Assembly: GCF_014197615.1 (NCBI RefSeq)
Contig: NZ_JACIFY010000002.1
Coordinates: 1-64,000 of the forward strand
Reading direction: 5' to 3'
Origin: Rhizobium esperanzae
GTDB taxonomy: Bacteria; Pseudomonadota; Alphaproteobacteria; Rhizobiales; Rhizobiaceae
DNA length: 64,000 nt
Shown here: piece after piece, positions 8,263-17,223 of the stretch
How the letters are laid out: each line of letters opens with the position of its first letter
Numbering within the stretch: the first letter of the stretch is position 1
Notes under the pieces: generated by a model
What the model saw: the letters and a program-made list of their open reading frames with translations, nothing else
Told to the model about the DNA's origin: nothing
Databases searched by the model: none
Position numbers and translations under genes: made by a program

Positions 8263-9051
8263 GTGTCCGACATCACTCTGAACGCCCCGAAGCTTTTCGA
8301 TCTCAGCGGCCAGGTTGCCATCGTTACCGGCGCCGGCAGCGGCATCGGGCAGCGCATCGCCATCGGCCTTGCGCAATGCGGCGCCGACGTCGCCCTGCTC
8401 GACCGCCGGACCGACGACGGACTGGCGAGGACAGCCGAACATATCCGCGCTGCCGGCCGCCGCTCGATCCAGATCGCGGCCGACGTCACCAACAAATCCT
8501 CCCTTGCCGATGCCGTCGCACGCACCGAATCCGACCTCGGCGCGCTGACGCTTGCCGTCAACGCTGCCGGCATCGCCAACGCCAGCCCGGCGGAAGGGAT
8601 GGAGGAGGATCAATATCAGACGCTGATGGATATCAACCTCAAGGGCATATTCCTGTCCTGCCAGGCCGAAGCCCGCGCCATGCTGAAGAATGGACGCGGC
8701 TCCATCGTCAACATCGCCTCCATGTCCGGTGTGATCGTCAACCGAGGGCTGAGCCAGGCGCATTACAACGCCTCCAAGGCGGGCGTCATCCACATGTCGA
8801 AGTCTCTGGCCATGGAATGGGTCGGCCGCGGCATTCGCGTCAACACCATCTCCCCCGGATATACGGCAACGCCGATGAACACCCGTCCGGAGATGGTCCA
8901 CCAGACCAAGCTCTTCGAAGAGCAGACGCCGATGCAGCGCATGGCGACGGTCGACGAGATGGTGGGGCCGGCGGTGTTCCTGCTGTCGAATGCGGCAAGT
9001 TTCGTGACCGGCGTCGATCTTCTCGTCGACGGCGGCTTCTGCTGCTGGTGA
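8263..9051 (+). CDS. short-chain dehydrogenase/reductase (SDR), polyol/sugar type
   Basis: This 262-aa classical SDR has the NAD(P)-binding motif TGAGSGIGQ, NAAG (VNAAGIA), a catalytic Ser (IASMSG), YNASK (Tyr and Lys) and the typical C-terminal LVDGG. The GTG start at 8263 follows AAGGAAGAG; an in-frame reading further upstream would begin inside the palindromic repeat and is rejected. It lies in the same direction as the sugar importer and probably oxidises the imported polyol or sugar. The closest-looking classes are sorbitol, mannitol and xylitol dehydrogenases. Confidence 0.87.
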   Translation: MSDITLNAPKLFDLSGQVAIVTGAGSGIGQRIAIGLAQCGADVALLDRRTDDGLARTAEHIRAAGRRSIQIAADVTNKSSLADAVARTESDLGALTLAVNAAGIANASPAEGMEEDQYQTLMDINLKGIFLSCQAEARAMLKNGRGSIVNIASMSGVIVNRGLSQAHYNASKAGVIHMSKSLAMEWVGRGIRVNTISPGYTATPMNTRPEMVHQTKLFEEQTPMQRMATVDEMVGPAVFLLSNAASFVTGVDLLVDGGFCCW

Positions 9052-9231
9052 TGCGATGAGATGCCGGCCGCTGGAAAATGAACGGTCTCGCCTCCTCCCT
9101 GGCTGAGATCGAGGCGCTGGAGGGTAACGGGCATGACGGCGTGCGATATCGTCGTCTGCCCGCCCTTCGCGCCGATCGAACGGACGGTTGCGCCGAGATT
9201 TGCTGTTTATGTCAGGATACGAGGAAAGAGC

Positions 9232-10014
9232 ATGAAACGCTTTGAGCAAAAGACCGTCGTCATTACCGGGGGCAGCCGCGGTATCGGCGCTGCGATCGCC
9301 AGGCGCTTTGCGCGCGAAGGCGCCAATCTCGTCGTCTCGGCCAATGAGGATCTGGTCCACGGCGTTGCCGAACAGATCCGAGTCGAAGGCGGCAAGGCGA
9401 TCTCTTTCATCGGCGACGTCACCGACAAGGCGAGCGTCATCGCGCTCTACGATGCGGCCGAAAAGGAATTCGGCACGGTCGACGTCTCGATCCAGAATGC
9501 CGGCGTCATCACCATCGCCCGCGTCGAAGACTTGACGGAGAACGAGTGGGACAAGGTCATATCAGTCAACACCAAGGGCGTCTTCCTCTGCGCCCAGGAG
9601 GCCATTGCAAGAATGCGCAAACACAAGCGCGGCGGCCGCATCATCAACACCGCCTCCGGCCAGGCCCGCGACGGCTTCATCTACACCCCGCATTACGCCG
9701 CCTCGAAAATGGGCGTCGTCGGCATCACCCAAAGCCTGGCCAAGGAAGTCGCGACCGAAAACATCACCGTCAACGCCTTCTGCCCCGGCATCATCGAGAC
9801 CGACATGTGGGCCTATAACGACCAGGCCTGGGGCAAACTCCTTGGCAATTACGGTCCAGGCGAACTGATGAAGGAATGGGTCGAAGGCATCCCGATGAAA
9901 CGCGCCGGCTCCGGCGAGGACGTCGCCGGCCTGGTGACTTTCCTCGCCAGCGACGACGCCGCTTACATCACCGGCCAGACGATCAATGTCGATGGCGGGT
10001 TGATTATGTCGTAG
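9232..10014 (+). CDS. short-chain dehydrogenase/reductase (SDR), second copy in sugar operon
   Basis: This 260-aa classical SDR has TGGSRGIGAAIA at the N-terminus, the IQNAGV segment, an active-site Ser in NTASGQ and YAASK. It ends with INVDGG. The ATG at 9232 follows GAGGAAAGAGC. It differs clearly from the preceding SDR, so it is not a recent tandem duplicate. It probably performs a second redox step, or acts on another stereoisomer, in the same pathway. The segment between MWAYNDQAWGK and the end is typical of acetoin/sorbitol-type reductases. Confidence 0.87.
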   Translation: MKRFEQKTVVITGGSRGIGAAIARRFAREGANLVVSANEDLVHGVAEQIRVEGGKAISFIGDVTDKASVIALYDAAEKEFGTVDVSIQNAGVITIARVEDLTENEWDKVISVNTKGVFLCAQEAIARMRKHKRGGRIINTASGQARDGFIYTPHYAASKMGVVGITQSLAKEVATENITVNAFCPGIIETDMWAYNDQAWGKLLGNYGPGELMKEWVEGIPMKRAGSGEDVAGLVTFLASDDAAYITGQTINVDGGLIMS

Positions 10015-10108
10015 GCGGGCCTTGGGGCGGCGTTGAAGCTTAAACCTGAAGCAGCCATCTGCCTTTCGCTGGCCGCTCAAGGCGTTCGTCGCTATCGCTC
10101 CTCACCCC

Positions 10109-10257
10109 CCTCATCTGCCTGCCAGCATCTTCTCCCCGCTGGGGAGAAGGGGAATCGTGGCGACGTCTCGCTCTCTCTGACATTTCGGCTGAAAAGATGG
10201 CCGTACGGCTTGGTCCCTTCTCCCCGGCGGGGAGAAGATGCCGGCAGGCAGATGAGG
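10109..10257. repeat. RIME-like palindromic element
   Basis: The left arm (10109-10152, starting CCTCATCTGCCTGCC and containing its own CTTCTCCCC hairpin) is the near-exact reverse complement of the right arm (10215-10257, ending GGCAGGCAGATGAGG). This fits the rhizobial RIME family of intergenic mosaic elements. The element fills most of the gap between two convergent SDR genes. A related copy lies at 59675-59807. Confidence 0.75.
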
Positions 10258-10309
10258 CGGCCGCACGGCACATCTTTCATTGCCTGGGCAAAATGCCCCC
10301 TCACCAACC

Positions 10310-11077
10310 TTACGTCCGGCTGATCGAAACCCCACCATCCGCCAGCATCGCCGTCCCCGTCACGAAGCTGGACAGATCCGACGCCAGAAACAACGCCGCA
10401 TTGGCGATCTCTTCCGGTTGCGCCATACGCTTCAGCGCATGCAACCCCTCGACGAAGGCGAGCAGATCAGGCGTCGCGTCAGGCGCGTTGGTAATGCTGG
10501 CCGGCGTATCCGTTCCGCCCGGCAGCAGCGCGTTGACGCGGATGTTCTGCCGCCCGAGTTCGGCGGCGAGCACCTGCACGAAGCCGATCAGCCCCGCCTT
10601 GCTCGCCGCATAGGCGGCCATACCGGGCATGCCCGCAGTGTGGCCGACGAAGGTTGAGGTGAAGATCAACGATCCCCCACGCTTTCCCATCGCCGCCGAC
10701 TGATGTTTGGCGCCAAGAAAGGCGGCGGTCAGATTGGTCTCGATCGTCTCGCGCCATCCTTCGACGGAGAGGCCGGCAACCGGCCCCATCTCGCCGAGGC
10801 CGCCGGCATTGTTGAAGGCGATGTCGAGCCCGCCGAAGCGCGAGACCGCCGTATCGGTCAGCCTCGCCTGCAGCGCCTCATCCCTGATGTCGCCGGCAAC
10901 GGCGACGGCCTGTCCGCCGTCCGCCTCGATTTCGGCGACGACGGCGTCGAGCGCCTCCTGCCGCCGACCGGTGACCACGAGCCTCGCACCTTGTCGCGCA
11001 AAGACTTTCACCGCTGCACGGCCGATGCCGGAGCTTGCGCCGGTGACGATCGCGACCTTGTCGTTCAGAAGTGTCAT
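10310..11077 (-). CDS. short-chain dehydrogenase/reductase (SDR)
   Basis: This 255-aa classical SDR has TGASSGIGRAAV, the NNAGG motif (FNNAGGLGE), a Ser in TSTFVG, YAASK, and a C-terminal segment ending LADGGVSISRT. GGAGAA precedes the ATG. It is convergent with the sugar operon, from which the RIME-like element separates it, so it is probably a separate transcription unit. The substrate is unknown. It resembles many SDRs annotated as 3-oxoacyl-ACP or glucose dehydrogenases, and neither name is safe here. Confidence 0.85.
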   Translation of the reverse strand: MTLLNDKVAIVTGASSGIGRAAVKVFARQGARLVVTGRRQEALDAVVAEIEADGGQAVAVAGDIRDEALQARLTDTAVSRFGGLDIAFNNAGGLGEMGPVAGLSVEGWRETIETNLTAAFLGAKHQSAAMGKRGGSLIFTSTFVGHTAGMPGMAAYAASKAGLIGFVQVLAAELGRQNIRVNALLPGGTDTPASITNAPDATPDLLAFVEGLHALKRMAQPEEIANAALFLASDLSSFVTGTAMLADGGVSISRT

Positions 11078-11418
11078 GTCCGTTTCTCCTCAGTTGTCGA
11101 GGCGTCTGAGATCTCAAACATCGGCCGATGCAGCCACCCGTTTCCCGCACAGACAAAAGAAAACTTCCGGCAGCCGATGTTCTCGCCGGCGATCCCGCCG
11201 CCAGCCGAAGGAGAATGAAAGCCTCGATCGACCCATCGAAAATATCGGAATTCGCATTGTAAAACGCCGCTTTGCTGTGGTTTCCAAACACGCGCCTGTC
11301 GCAGCGTCAGCGCCATTGTGCGCTGCATCATCGATTTATCCCGGGTGTGACATTCATCCGATTCCCTTCATGTATCTTCCCGACTAAGAAGGGGCGCACA
11401 GGTAAAGGGAATCTCTTC
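11078..11418. other. divergent intergenic region, no gene seen
   Basis: These 341 bases separate the minus-strand SDR from the plus-strand DMT transporter. Open frames here have no ribosome site or family resemblance. The region should hold both promoters, but I see no convincing -35/-10 pair. Confidence 0.5.
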
Positions 11419-12327
11419 ATGCCGCGGTCACGCAATACTGAGGGCGCCATCTATATGAGCATGGCGATGGCCGGCTTTTCCGCGAGCGATGCCCTCTCCA
11501 AATCGGTGGTTGCCTATATGAACGCCGGCGAGATCATGTTCCTGCGCGGCCTTTTCACCAGCCTGCTCGTCTATCTGATCGCCAGGAAAATGGGCGCTCT
11601 GCGCTCCTGGCGCATTGTGCTGAAGCCGATCATCATCCTGCGCATCATCTGCGAGATGTTCTCCGCCGTCACCTACATCACCGCGCTTGGCATGATGCCG
11701 ATCGCCAATGCCTCGGCGATCCTGCAATCGCTGCCGCTGGTGGTCACCTTCGGTGCGGCGATGTTCTTCCGCGAGCCCGTCGGCTGGCGGCGCTGGTCGG
11801 CGATAACGGTCGGTCTTGTCGGCGTCATGATCATCATCCGGCCCGGACCGGAAGGTTTCACCGCCGCCGCCCTGCTCTGCGTCGGCGCCGTGCTGACGAC
11901 GGCCGGCCGCGATCTCGCCACCCGCTCGATCGACCCGGAGATTCCCTCGCTGATGATCACCGTCATCACCGCCATCTCCATCTCATTCTTCGGCGCGCTT
12001 CTCATCCCCGTGCTCGGTGGCTGGCACCCCGTCAGCGCGACGTCGCTCGGGCATCTCCTGCTCGCCTCGGTTCTGGTGCTCGTCGGCTACCAGTCGGTCA
12101 TTCTCGCCATGCGCACCGGCGAAATCTCCTTCGTCGCGCCGTTCCGCTATACCAGCCTGATCTTCTCCTCGCTGCTCGGCTTTATCTTCTTCGCCGAAGT
12201 GCCCGACAGCTGGACGCTCATCGGCGCCGCAATCGTCATCGCTTCCGGCCTCTATACGTTCTATCGTGAAGCCAAGCGCCGCGTACCCCCGATCGCGCAG
12301 GAATCGGCGCCGCGCTCACCGGTTTGA
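11419..12327 (+). CDS. DMT-superfamily (EamA) membrane transporter
   Basis: This 302-aa inner-membrane protein has about ten hydrophobic segments and two EamA halves (first beginning near AIYMSMAMAGFSASDALSK, second near LLCVGAVLTTAGRDLA). It belongs to the drug/metabolite transporter superfamily of exporters and permeases. The ATG at 11419 follows AAAGGGA; the longer in-frame reading upstream has no membrane character. The transported compound cannot be predicted. Confidence 0.87.
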   Translation: MPRSRNTEGAIYMSMAMAGFSASDALSKSVVAYMNAGEIMFLRGLFTSLLVYLIARKMGALRSWRIVLKPIIILRIICEMFSAVTYITALGMMPIANASAILQSLPLVVTFGAAMFFREPVGWRRWSAITVGLVGVMIIIRPGPEGFTAAALLCVGAVLTTAGRDLATRSIDPEIPSLMITVITAISISFFGALLIPVLGGWHPVSATSLGHLLLASVLVLVGYQSVILAMRTGEISFVAPFRYTSLIFSSLLGFIFFAEVPDSWTLIGAAIVIASGLYTFYREAKRRVPPIAQESAPRSPV

Positions 12328-12336
12328 GGCAGGTTG

Positions 12337-12966
12337 ATGGCTGAATTCGCGCTCGACAGATCCGAGATAGCAGGCGTCGTGCTGGCCGGCGGTCGCTCGC
12401 AACGCATGGGCCGCGACAAGGCAGGCGCACTACTCGGAGCCGAAACCCTGCTCCGCCATGTGCTGACCCGCCTTTCGCAGCAGGTCCTCCCCGTTGCCGT
12501 CAATGCCGATGCCGCCGCCGAGGATGTGCCTCTCGTCCCCGACCGTTTTCCCGGCAAGGCCGGGCCGTTGGCCGGCATCCATGCGGCCATGGTCTATGCC
12601 GCCGGCCTTCCAGCGATCACCCATGTCGTCACCGTCTCGGTGGATTGCCCGTTCTTCCCGGCCGATCTCGTCGCCCGGCTGGCGGCAGCGCTTGAACACC
12701 CGTCGCAGATTGCCATCGCCGCCTCCGAAGGCCGCAGCCACCCGGTCTTCGGTCTCTGGCCGGTGACACTCGCCGCCGATCTCGGAGCCTGGATCGCCAC
12801 CGACGAAAAGCGCCGCGTCCGTGACTTCCTGTCGGGGCATGACGTTACGGAAGTCGCCTTCCCGCTGCATCCGACGCGGGCCAGCCTGCTCGATCCCTTC
12901 TTCAACATCAACACACCTGACGATCTCGTCGAGGCGGAACGCTGGCTGGAGGCTCTTCGCGCATGA
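12337..12966 (+). CDS. mobA: molybdenum cofactor guanylyltransferase MobA
   Basis: This 209-aa cytoplasmic nucleotidyltransferase attaches GMP to molybdopterin to make the MGD cofactor. The N-terminal GTP-binding signature VLAGGRSQRMGRDKA and the later VDCPFFPADL segment (metal-binding Asp) are diagnostic. The ATG at 12337 is preferred to a TTG three bases earlier. It overlaps mobB by 4 bases (ATGA), so the two are translationally coupled. Length is normal for the family. Confidence 0.93.
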   Translation: MAEFALDRSEIAGVVLAGGRSQRMGRDKAGALLGAETLLRHVLTRLSQQVLPVAVNADAAAEDVPLVPDRFPGKAGPLAGIHAAMVYAAGLPAITHVVTVSVDCPFFPADLVARLAAALEHPSQIAIAASEGRSHPVFGLWPVTLAADLGAWIATDEKRRVRDFLSGHDVTEVAFPLHPTRASLLDPFFNINTPDDLVEAERWLEALRA

Positions 12967-13484
12967 CCGCACCCAAAATCTTCGGCATCGCCGGTTGGAA
13001 GAACTCCGGCAAGACAGGGCTGGCCGTCCGCCTTGTGACGGAGTTTACACGCCGCGGCTACAGGATCTCGACGATCAAGCACGCCCATCATGATTTCGAT
13101 ATCGACAAGGTGGGCGCCGACAGCTACCGCCACCGCGAGGCGGGCGCCCACGAGGTCACCATCGTCTCCGGCACCCGCTACGCCATCATGCACGAACTGC
13201 GCGGCGCGCCAGAACCCGCATTCGAGGAGATCCTCGCCCGTCTCGCCCCCTGCGATCTCGTCCTGATCGAAGGCTACAAGCGCGAACCGATCCCGAAGAT
13301 CGAGGCTCGCCGCCTGGAGGCCGCCAATCGCCAACCGCTGGCGCCGAGCGATCCCCACATCTGCGCCATCGCCGCCGATCATGCCGTCGCGGATACGGCC
13401 CTGCCCGTCTTCGATCTAGATGACACAGGCGCCATCGCCGATTTCATCGCAGCGATCGTCGGCCTTGGCCAGGCGAGCCCCTGA
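12963..13484 (+). CDS. mobB: molybdopterin-guanine dinucleotide biosynthesis adaptor MobB
   Basis: This 173-aa P-loop GTP-binding protein assists MobA in MGD formation. It has Walker A GWKNSGKTGLA, then STIKHAHHDFDIDKVGADSYRHREAGA (the conserved HH/D switch region) and LVLIEGYKREPIPKIE. The last 69 bases overlap, tail to tail, the 3' end of the hybrid histidine kinase gene on the other strand. Both proteins keep plausible C-termini, so the overlap seems real. Confidence 0.92.
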   Translation: MTAPKIFGIAGWKNSGKTGLAVRLVTEFTRRGYRISTIKHAHHDFDIDKVGADSYRHREAGAHEVTIVSGTRYAIMHELRGAPEPAFEEILARLAPCDLVLIEGYKREPIPKIEARRLEAANRQPLAPSDPHICAIAADHAVADTALPVFDLDDTGAIADFIAAIVGLGQASP

Positions 13485-15443
13485 CGCACCGGCGCCGGAT
13501 CTGGGAACCGAAGCCGCTTCGCCTGCCACCGCCCTGCTGATTTCCTTGGCAAGCTGGGCCTGATTATAGGGTTTTCCCAATCTCGGAAGATCGATGTCGG
13601 TGCCGGCGGGCAGATCGGCATAACCGGTGGCCAGCACGATCGGTAGCGCCGGATGAAGATCGCGCACCGCCTCTGCGAGCTGGGCACCGGTCATACCGGG
13701 CATCGAATAGTCGGTGATGACAAGATCGAAATTCTGGCCGTTCCTGATCAGTTCAAGCGCCTGCACGCCGGAATTGGCCTCGACGACCTCGTGGCCGAGA
13801 TCTTCGAGCATGTCGACCGAACTCATGGCGATCAAGGCATCGTCGTCGACCAGAAGGATCTTCAGCCTTGAGGCTGTTTCCGAAACAGGCAGCGCGGTCT
13901 CGTTCGCCTGCTCGGGGCGCTGTTCGGTCGCCGGCAGCCACAACTCGGCGGTCGTTCCCGCCCCAAGCTCGCTTGTCAGGAGAAGTGCGCCATTCAGCTG
14001 AACGGCAAGCCCGTGGATCATCGATAGGCCAAGGCCCGTGCCCTTGCCGAGTTCCTTGGTCGAGAAAAACGGATCGACGGCCTTCTGCAGCGTCTCCGCG
14101 TCCATGCCGGTGCCGCTGTCGGCCACCGCCAAGACAAGATAGCTGCCCTCGCTGAGATCGCCGCCATTGCCGCTAACCTGTTCCTCGCGCAGCGATATGG
14201 ACAGCCTTCCGCCCTCGGGCATCGCATCCCGGGCATTGACTGCAAGATTGAGCAGCGCCAGTTCGAGCTGGTTCGCATCGACAAGAGCCGGCGGCAAGGT
14301 CGCCGGCAGGATGGTCTCGATGCTGACCGAGGATCCGACCGAGCGTCGCAACAGATCGTTCATGCCTGAGACCAGTTCGGCCAGATCGACGGGCTTGACT
14401 TGCAGATCCTGTTGCCTGGCAAAAGCCAGCAGGCGCTGCGTCAGCGCCGCTCCCCGGCGCGCGCCTTGAAGCGCGCCCTCGACCAGACGCGTCGCCTTGG
14501 CGTCTCCGGCAAGGTACTTGCCGAGCAGTTCCAGATTTCCGAGAACCACCATTAGCAGATTGTTGAAATCATGCGCGACGCCGCCGGTGAGCTGGCCGAT
14601 CGCTTCCATTTTCTGGGATTGGCGAAGCTGCTCCTCCGCTCTCTCGCGCTGGGCGACCTCTTCGAGCAGTGTCTGGTGAGCGGCGTTGACCTCCCTGGTC
14701 CGCTCCCTCACGCGCTCTTCGAGGTTCTCATTGAGCCGTCTCAGATTTTCCTCGATGGTCTTGCGGGCGGTGGTATCGGAGCAGACGCCGACAAGCTTCC
14801 TGGCGGAACCATATCTATCGGCATAGAGCTGCGCGTGGACCTCGGTCCAATGCAGTGACCCATCCGGCCAGATCGTCCTGTGTTCGATCGAATAGTCACG
14901 CCCGGTGTCGATCGTCTGGCGCAGGCGCACCAGCACGAAGTCCCGGTCGTCGGGGTGGATGCTGGCGATCAGATCGTCGCGCGTGACATCATCATCCGGT
15001 TCTCGGCCGAAGACCGCCTTGCAGGTCGCCGAGGCGGACAAGGCCATCGACGACAGCTCCAGCTCCCACGCCCCGAGACGGCCGGCGGCAAGCGCCGTCT
15101 GCAACCGCCTCTCGCTCTCGCTGAGAGCCTCAAGCCGGTCGCGCGCCTCATACTGGCGCAGGCGCCCCTTCAATGCGGTCCGGGCAACGCTGACGAATGA
15201 AGTCGCATGGAACGGTCGCTCCAGAAAAGTGACGTTGCCGAGAACTTCGGAAAGCCTGGCAGCGGCCGGATTTCGTTCAGGCCCTCCGCCGCGCTGAGTG
15301 AGTACGATGAACGGCAGATCGGACCAGCTTGGCTGGGCGGCAACCCAGGCAGCAATGGGTTTCAGGTCACTGCCACGGACAGCCTCTTCCGTCAGAACGC
15401 CAACCGCGACCCTATCACTGAGCGAGGACGCGAAGAGATTCAA
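13416..15443 (-). CDS. hybrid sensor histidine kinase (PAS - HisKA - HATPase - receiver)
   Basis: This protein of at least 675 aa has a degenerate receiver-like N-terminus (to about residue 95), then a PAS fold (about 105-230, [21 protein letters not shown]). A coiled coil and dimerisation domain follow, with the phospho-accepting His in [11 protein letters not shown], then an HATPase domain ([11 protein letters not shown]) and a C-terminal receiver with phospho-Asp in [10 protein letters not shown]. The end given, 15443, is a TTG without a ribosome site. The protein-like frame continues upstream to the kaiC-like stop with no ATG or GTG, so the true start is uncertain; an ATT at 15557 preceded by AAGGA is possible. 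It is coupled to the KaiC-like gene upstream. Confidence 0.85.
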   Translation of the reverse strand: MNLFASSLSDRVAVGVLTEEAVRGSDLKPIAAWVAAQPSWSDLPFIVLTQRGGGPERNPAAARLSEVLGNVTFLERPFHATSFVSVARTALKGRLRQYEARDRLEALSESERRLQTALAAGRLGAWELELSSMALSASATCKAVFGREPDDDVTRDDLIASIHPDDRDFVLVRLRQTIDTGRDYSIEHRTIWPDGSLHWTEVHAQLYADRYGSARKLVGVCSDTTARKTIEENLRRLNENLEERVRERTREVNAAHQTLLEEVAQRERAEEQLRQSQKMEAIGQLTGGVAHDFNNLLMVVLGNLELLGKYLAGDAKATRLVEGALQGARRGAALTQRLLAFARQQDLQVKPVDLAELVSGMNDLLRRSVGSSVSIETILPATLPPALVDANQLELALLNLAVNARDAMPEGGRLSISLREEQVSGNGGDLSEGSYLVLAVADSGTGMDAETLQKAVDPFFSTKELGKGTGLGLSMIHGLAVQLNGALLLTSELGAGTTAELWLPATEQRPEQANETALPVSETASRLKILLVDDDALIAMSSVDMLEDLGHEVVEANSGVQALELIRNGQNFDLVITDYSMPGMTGAQLAEAVRDLHPALPIVLATGYADLPAGTDIDLPRLGKPYNQAQLAKEISRAVAGEAASVPRSGAGASGARLAKADDRCDEIGDGACVI

Positions 15444-15549
15444 ATCGGCAACTGTGGTCGATGACAGTCCTGCCTCATCGATCAGCGACGCCGCGACCTG
15501 CGCGTCGCGTCCGGCCGGGGCATAGATCAGAGCCTTCGTTTTGTCGGAA

Positions 15550-17061
15550 TTAGGAATTGCCGCCGTCCTTGCTGTCGGTTGGCAAAAGTGGAGCGGTCGT
15601 CGCGACGAATTCCGGAACGCCGCGAAGCACCCCCTGAAAACCGACGATGGGATCTCCGAGCGTCAGACCGTTACCAGCGATCCGATACTCCCGAATGGTG
15701 TCCTCGTGGAAACCGGTTCTTTTCTTGATGACGGAGACCGCCCGCCGCACACGTCCCACGGCCTCGAAATATCGTAGCAGGATGACGGTATCGGCGAGGT
15801 AGGTAACGTCGACCGGCGCCTTCATGTCGCCGACCAGTCCGTGTTGGGCGACGGTGAGAAAGGTGTTTGCGCCTTGCCTGTTCAGATATTGCAGCAGCTC
15901 GTGCATATGCAATGTCAGCGAATTCTCATCCGGCATGGCAGCCTGGTAGCCGTTGATGCTGTCGATCAGGACGGATTTTGCACCCGAGTTATCGACACAA
16001 GCGCGCACACGGTGCGCAAATTCGCCGGGTGACAGTTCCGCCGCATCGAGCTGCTCGATATGCACCAGACCCTCGTCCCGCATGGCTTCGAGATCCATCC
16101 CCAGCGCTTTCAGGCGTGTGAGCAGCAAACCGAGCTCCTCGTCGAAAATGAAAGCGGCCGCCTTCTCGCCGCGCGTGATCGCCGCCATCAGGAATTGAAA
16201 AGAGAAGGTACTCTTGCCGGTGCCGGCGGGACCGAGGATCAGCGTGCTGGACCCTCGCTCGAGCCCACCCCCCAGAAGCAGGTCCAGCTCGGCAATATTG
16301 CTGGGCAGCTGATCGCGAGCGTAACTCGACCTGTGTTCGGCGGCGACGAGACGCGGAAAGACGACAACGCCGCCGGTCTGGATGATGAAATCGTGATAGC
16401 CGCCGCGGAAAGCCTGTCCGCGGTATTTCATCACTCTCAAGCGTCGTCGTTCGGAGCCGTAAGTCGGCGCCAGTTCGTCAAGATGGATGACCCCGTGAAC
16501 GACACTGTGCACCGTCTTGTCGAGCATGTCGGAGGTCATGTCGTCGAGGAGAAGCACGGTCGCGCCCTGTCGGGCAAAATAATGTTTGAGCGCCAGGATC
16601 TGCCGGCGGTAGCGCAGCGAACTTTGCGCGAGCAGCCTGATCTCCGACAGGCTGTCGAGAACAACCCGGCTCGGCTTGACCCGTTCGAAAGCGGCGAAGA
16701 TTTCTTTTGTCGTTTCCCCGAGTTCGAGGTCGGACGAATAGAGCAGGCTCTGCTGCTGCTCGGCGTCGAGCAGGCTTTCCGGTGGCACGACCTCGAACAC
16801 CTCGATATTGTCGTCGAGGACCATGCCATGCGATGCAGCACCGGTCCGCAGTTCTTCCTCGGTTTCAGACAGCGTGATATAGAGCCCGCGCTCACCGAGC
16901 CGCGCACCCTCGATCAGGAACTGCAGCGCGATCGTCGTCTTGCCCGCTCCCGGATTTCCCTCCAGGAGAAAAACATGGCCGGTGGAGAGGCCTCCCGCCA
17001 GAACCGTGTCCAAACCGGACACACCGGTCCGAGCTTTCGTGGCAGGCAGCGCAGTATTCAT
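15550..17061 (-). CDS. KaiC-like double RecA/RAD55 ATPase
   Basis: This 503-aa protein has two KaiC domains, each with its own Walker A: GNPGAGKTT near residue 37 and GPAGTGKST near residue 280. The C-terminal IKKRTGFHEDTIREYRI segment is typical of KaiC relatives. At the position of the cyanobacterial KaiC Ser431/Thr432 pair the sequence appears to read Thr-Tyr (VTYLADT, about residues 420-421). AAGGAA precedes the ATG. No kaiA or kaiB gene is visible. The downstream hybrid kinase begins at or within its 3' end, suggesting one signalling unit, perhaps for stress or light/time-dependent control. Whether it acts as a clock is unknown. Confidence 0.88.
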   Translation of the reverse strand: MNTALPATKARTGVSGLDTVLAGGLSTGHVFLLEGNPGAGKTTIALQFLIEGARLGERGLYITLSETEEELRTGAASHGMVLDDNIEVFEVVPPESLLDAEQQQSLLYSSDLELGETTKEIFAAFERVKPSRVVLDSLSEIRLLAQSSLRYRRQILALKHYFARQGATVLLLDDMTSDMLDKTVHSVVHGVIHLDELAPTYGSERRRLRVMKYRGQAFRGGYHDFIIQTGGVVVFPRLVAAEHRSSYARDQLPSNIAELDLLLGGGLERGSSTLILGPAGTGKSTFSFQFLMAAITRGEKAAAFIFDEELGLLLTRLKALGMDLEAMRDEGLVHIEQLDAAELSPGEFAHRVRACVDNSGAKSVLIDSINGYQAAMPDENSLTLHMHELLQYLNRQGANTFLTVAQHGLVGDMKAPVDVTYLADTVILLRYFEAVGRVRRAVSVIKKRTGFHEDTIREYRIAGNGLTLGDPIVGFQGVLRGVPEFVATTAPLLPTDSKDGGNS

Positions 17062-17223
17062 TCATTGTTTCCTTCAGTTTCAAGTGTGAATTAGTGGGGA
17101 GTGATGGAATGTCAAATCGTCGGCACAGCATGTTTTTCGCTCCCGGCAAAGTGCCTGTCGGAGTGTTGAAATAGATGCTGGCGTGGATACCCGCTCGTTG
17201 GCGGGACCTGAGAATGTCGGCCG

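Noticed and set aside
10109..10257. Possible CRISPR-like repeat array
   Set aside because: It is only two inverted arms with unequal spacers and no direct repeats, fitting a RIME-type palindrome.
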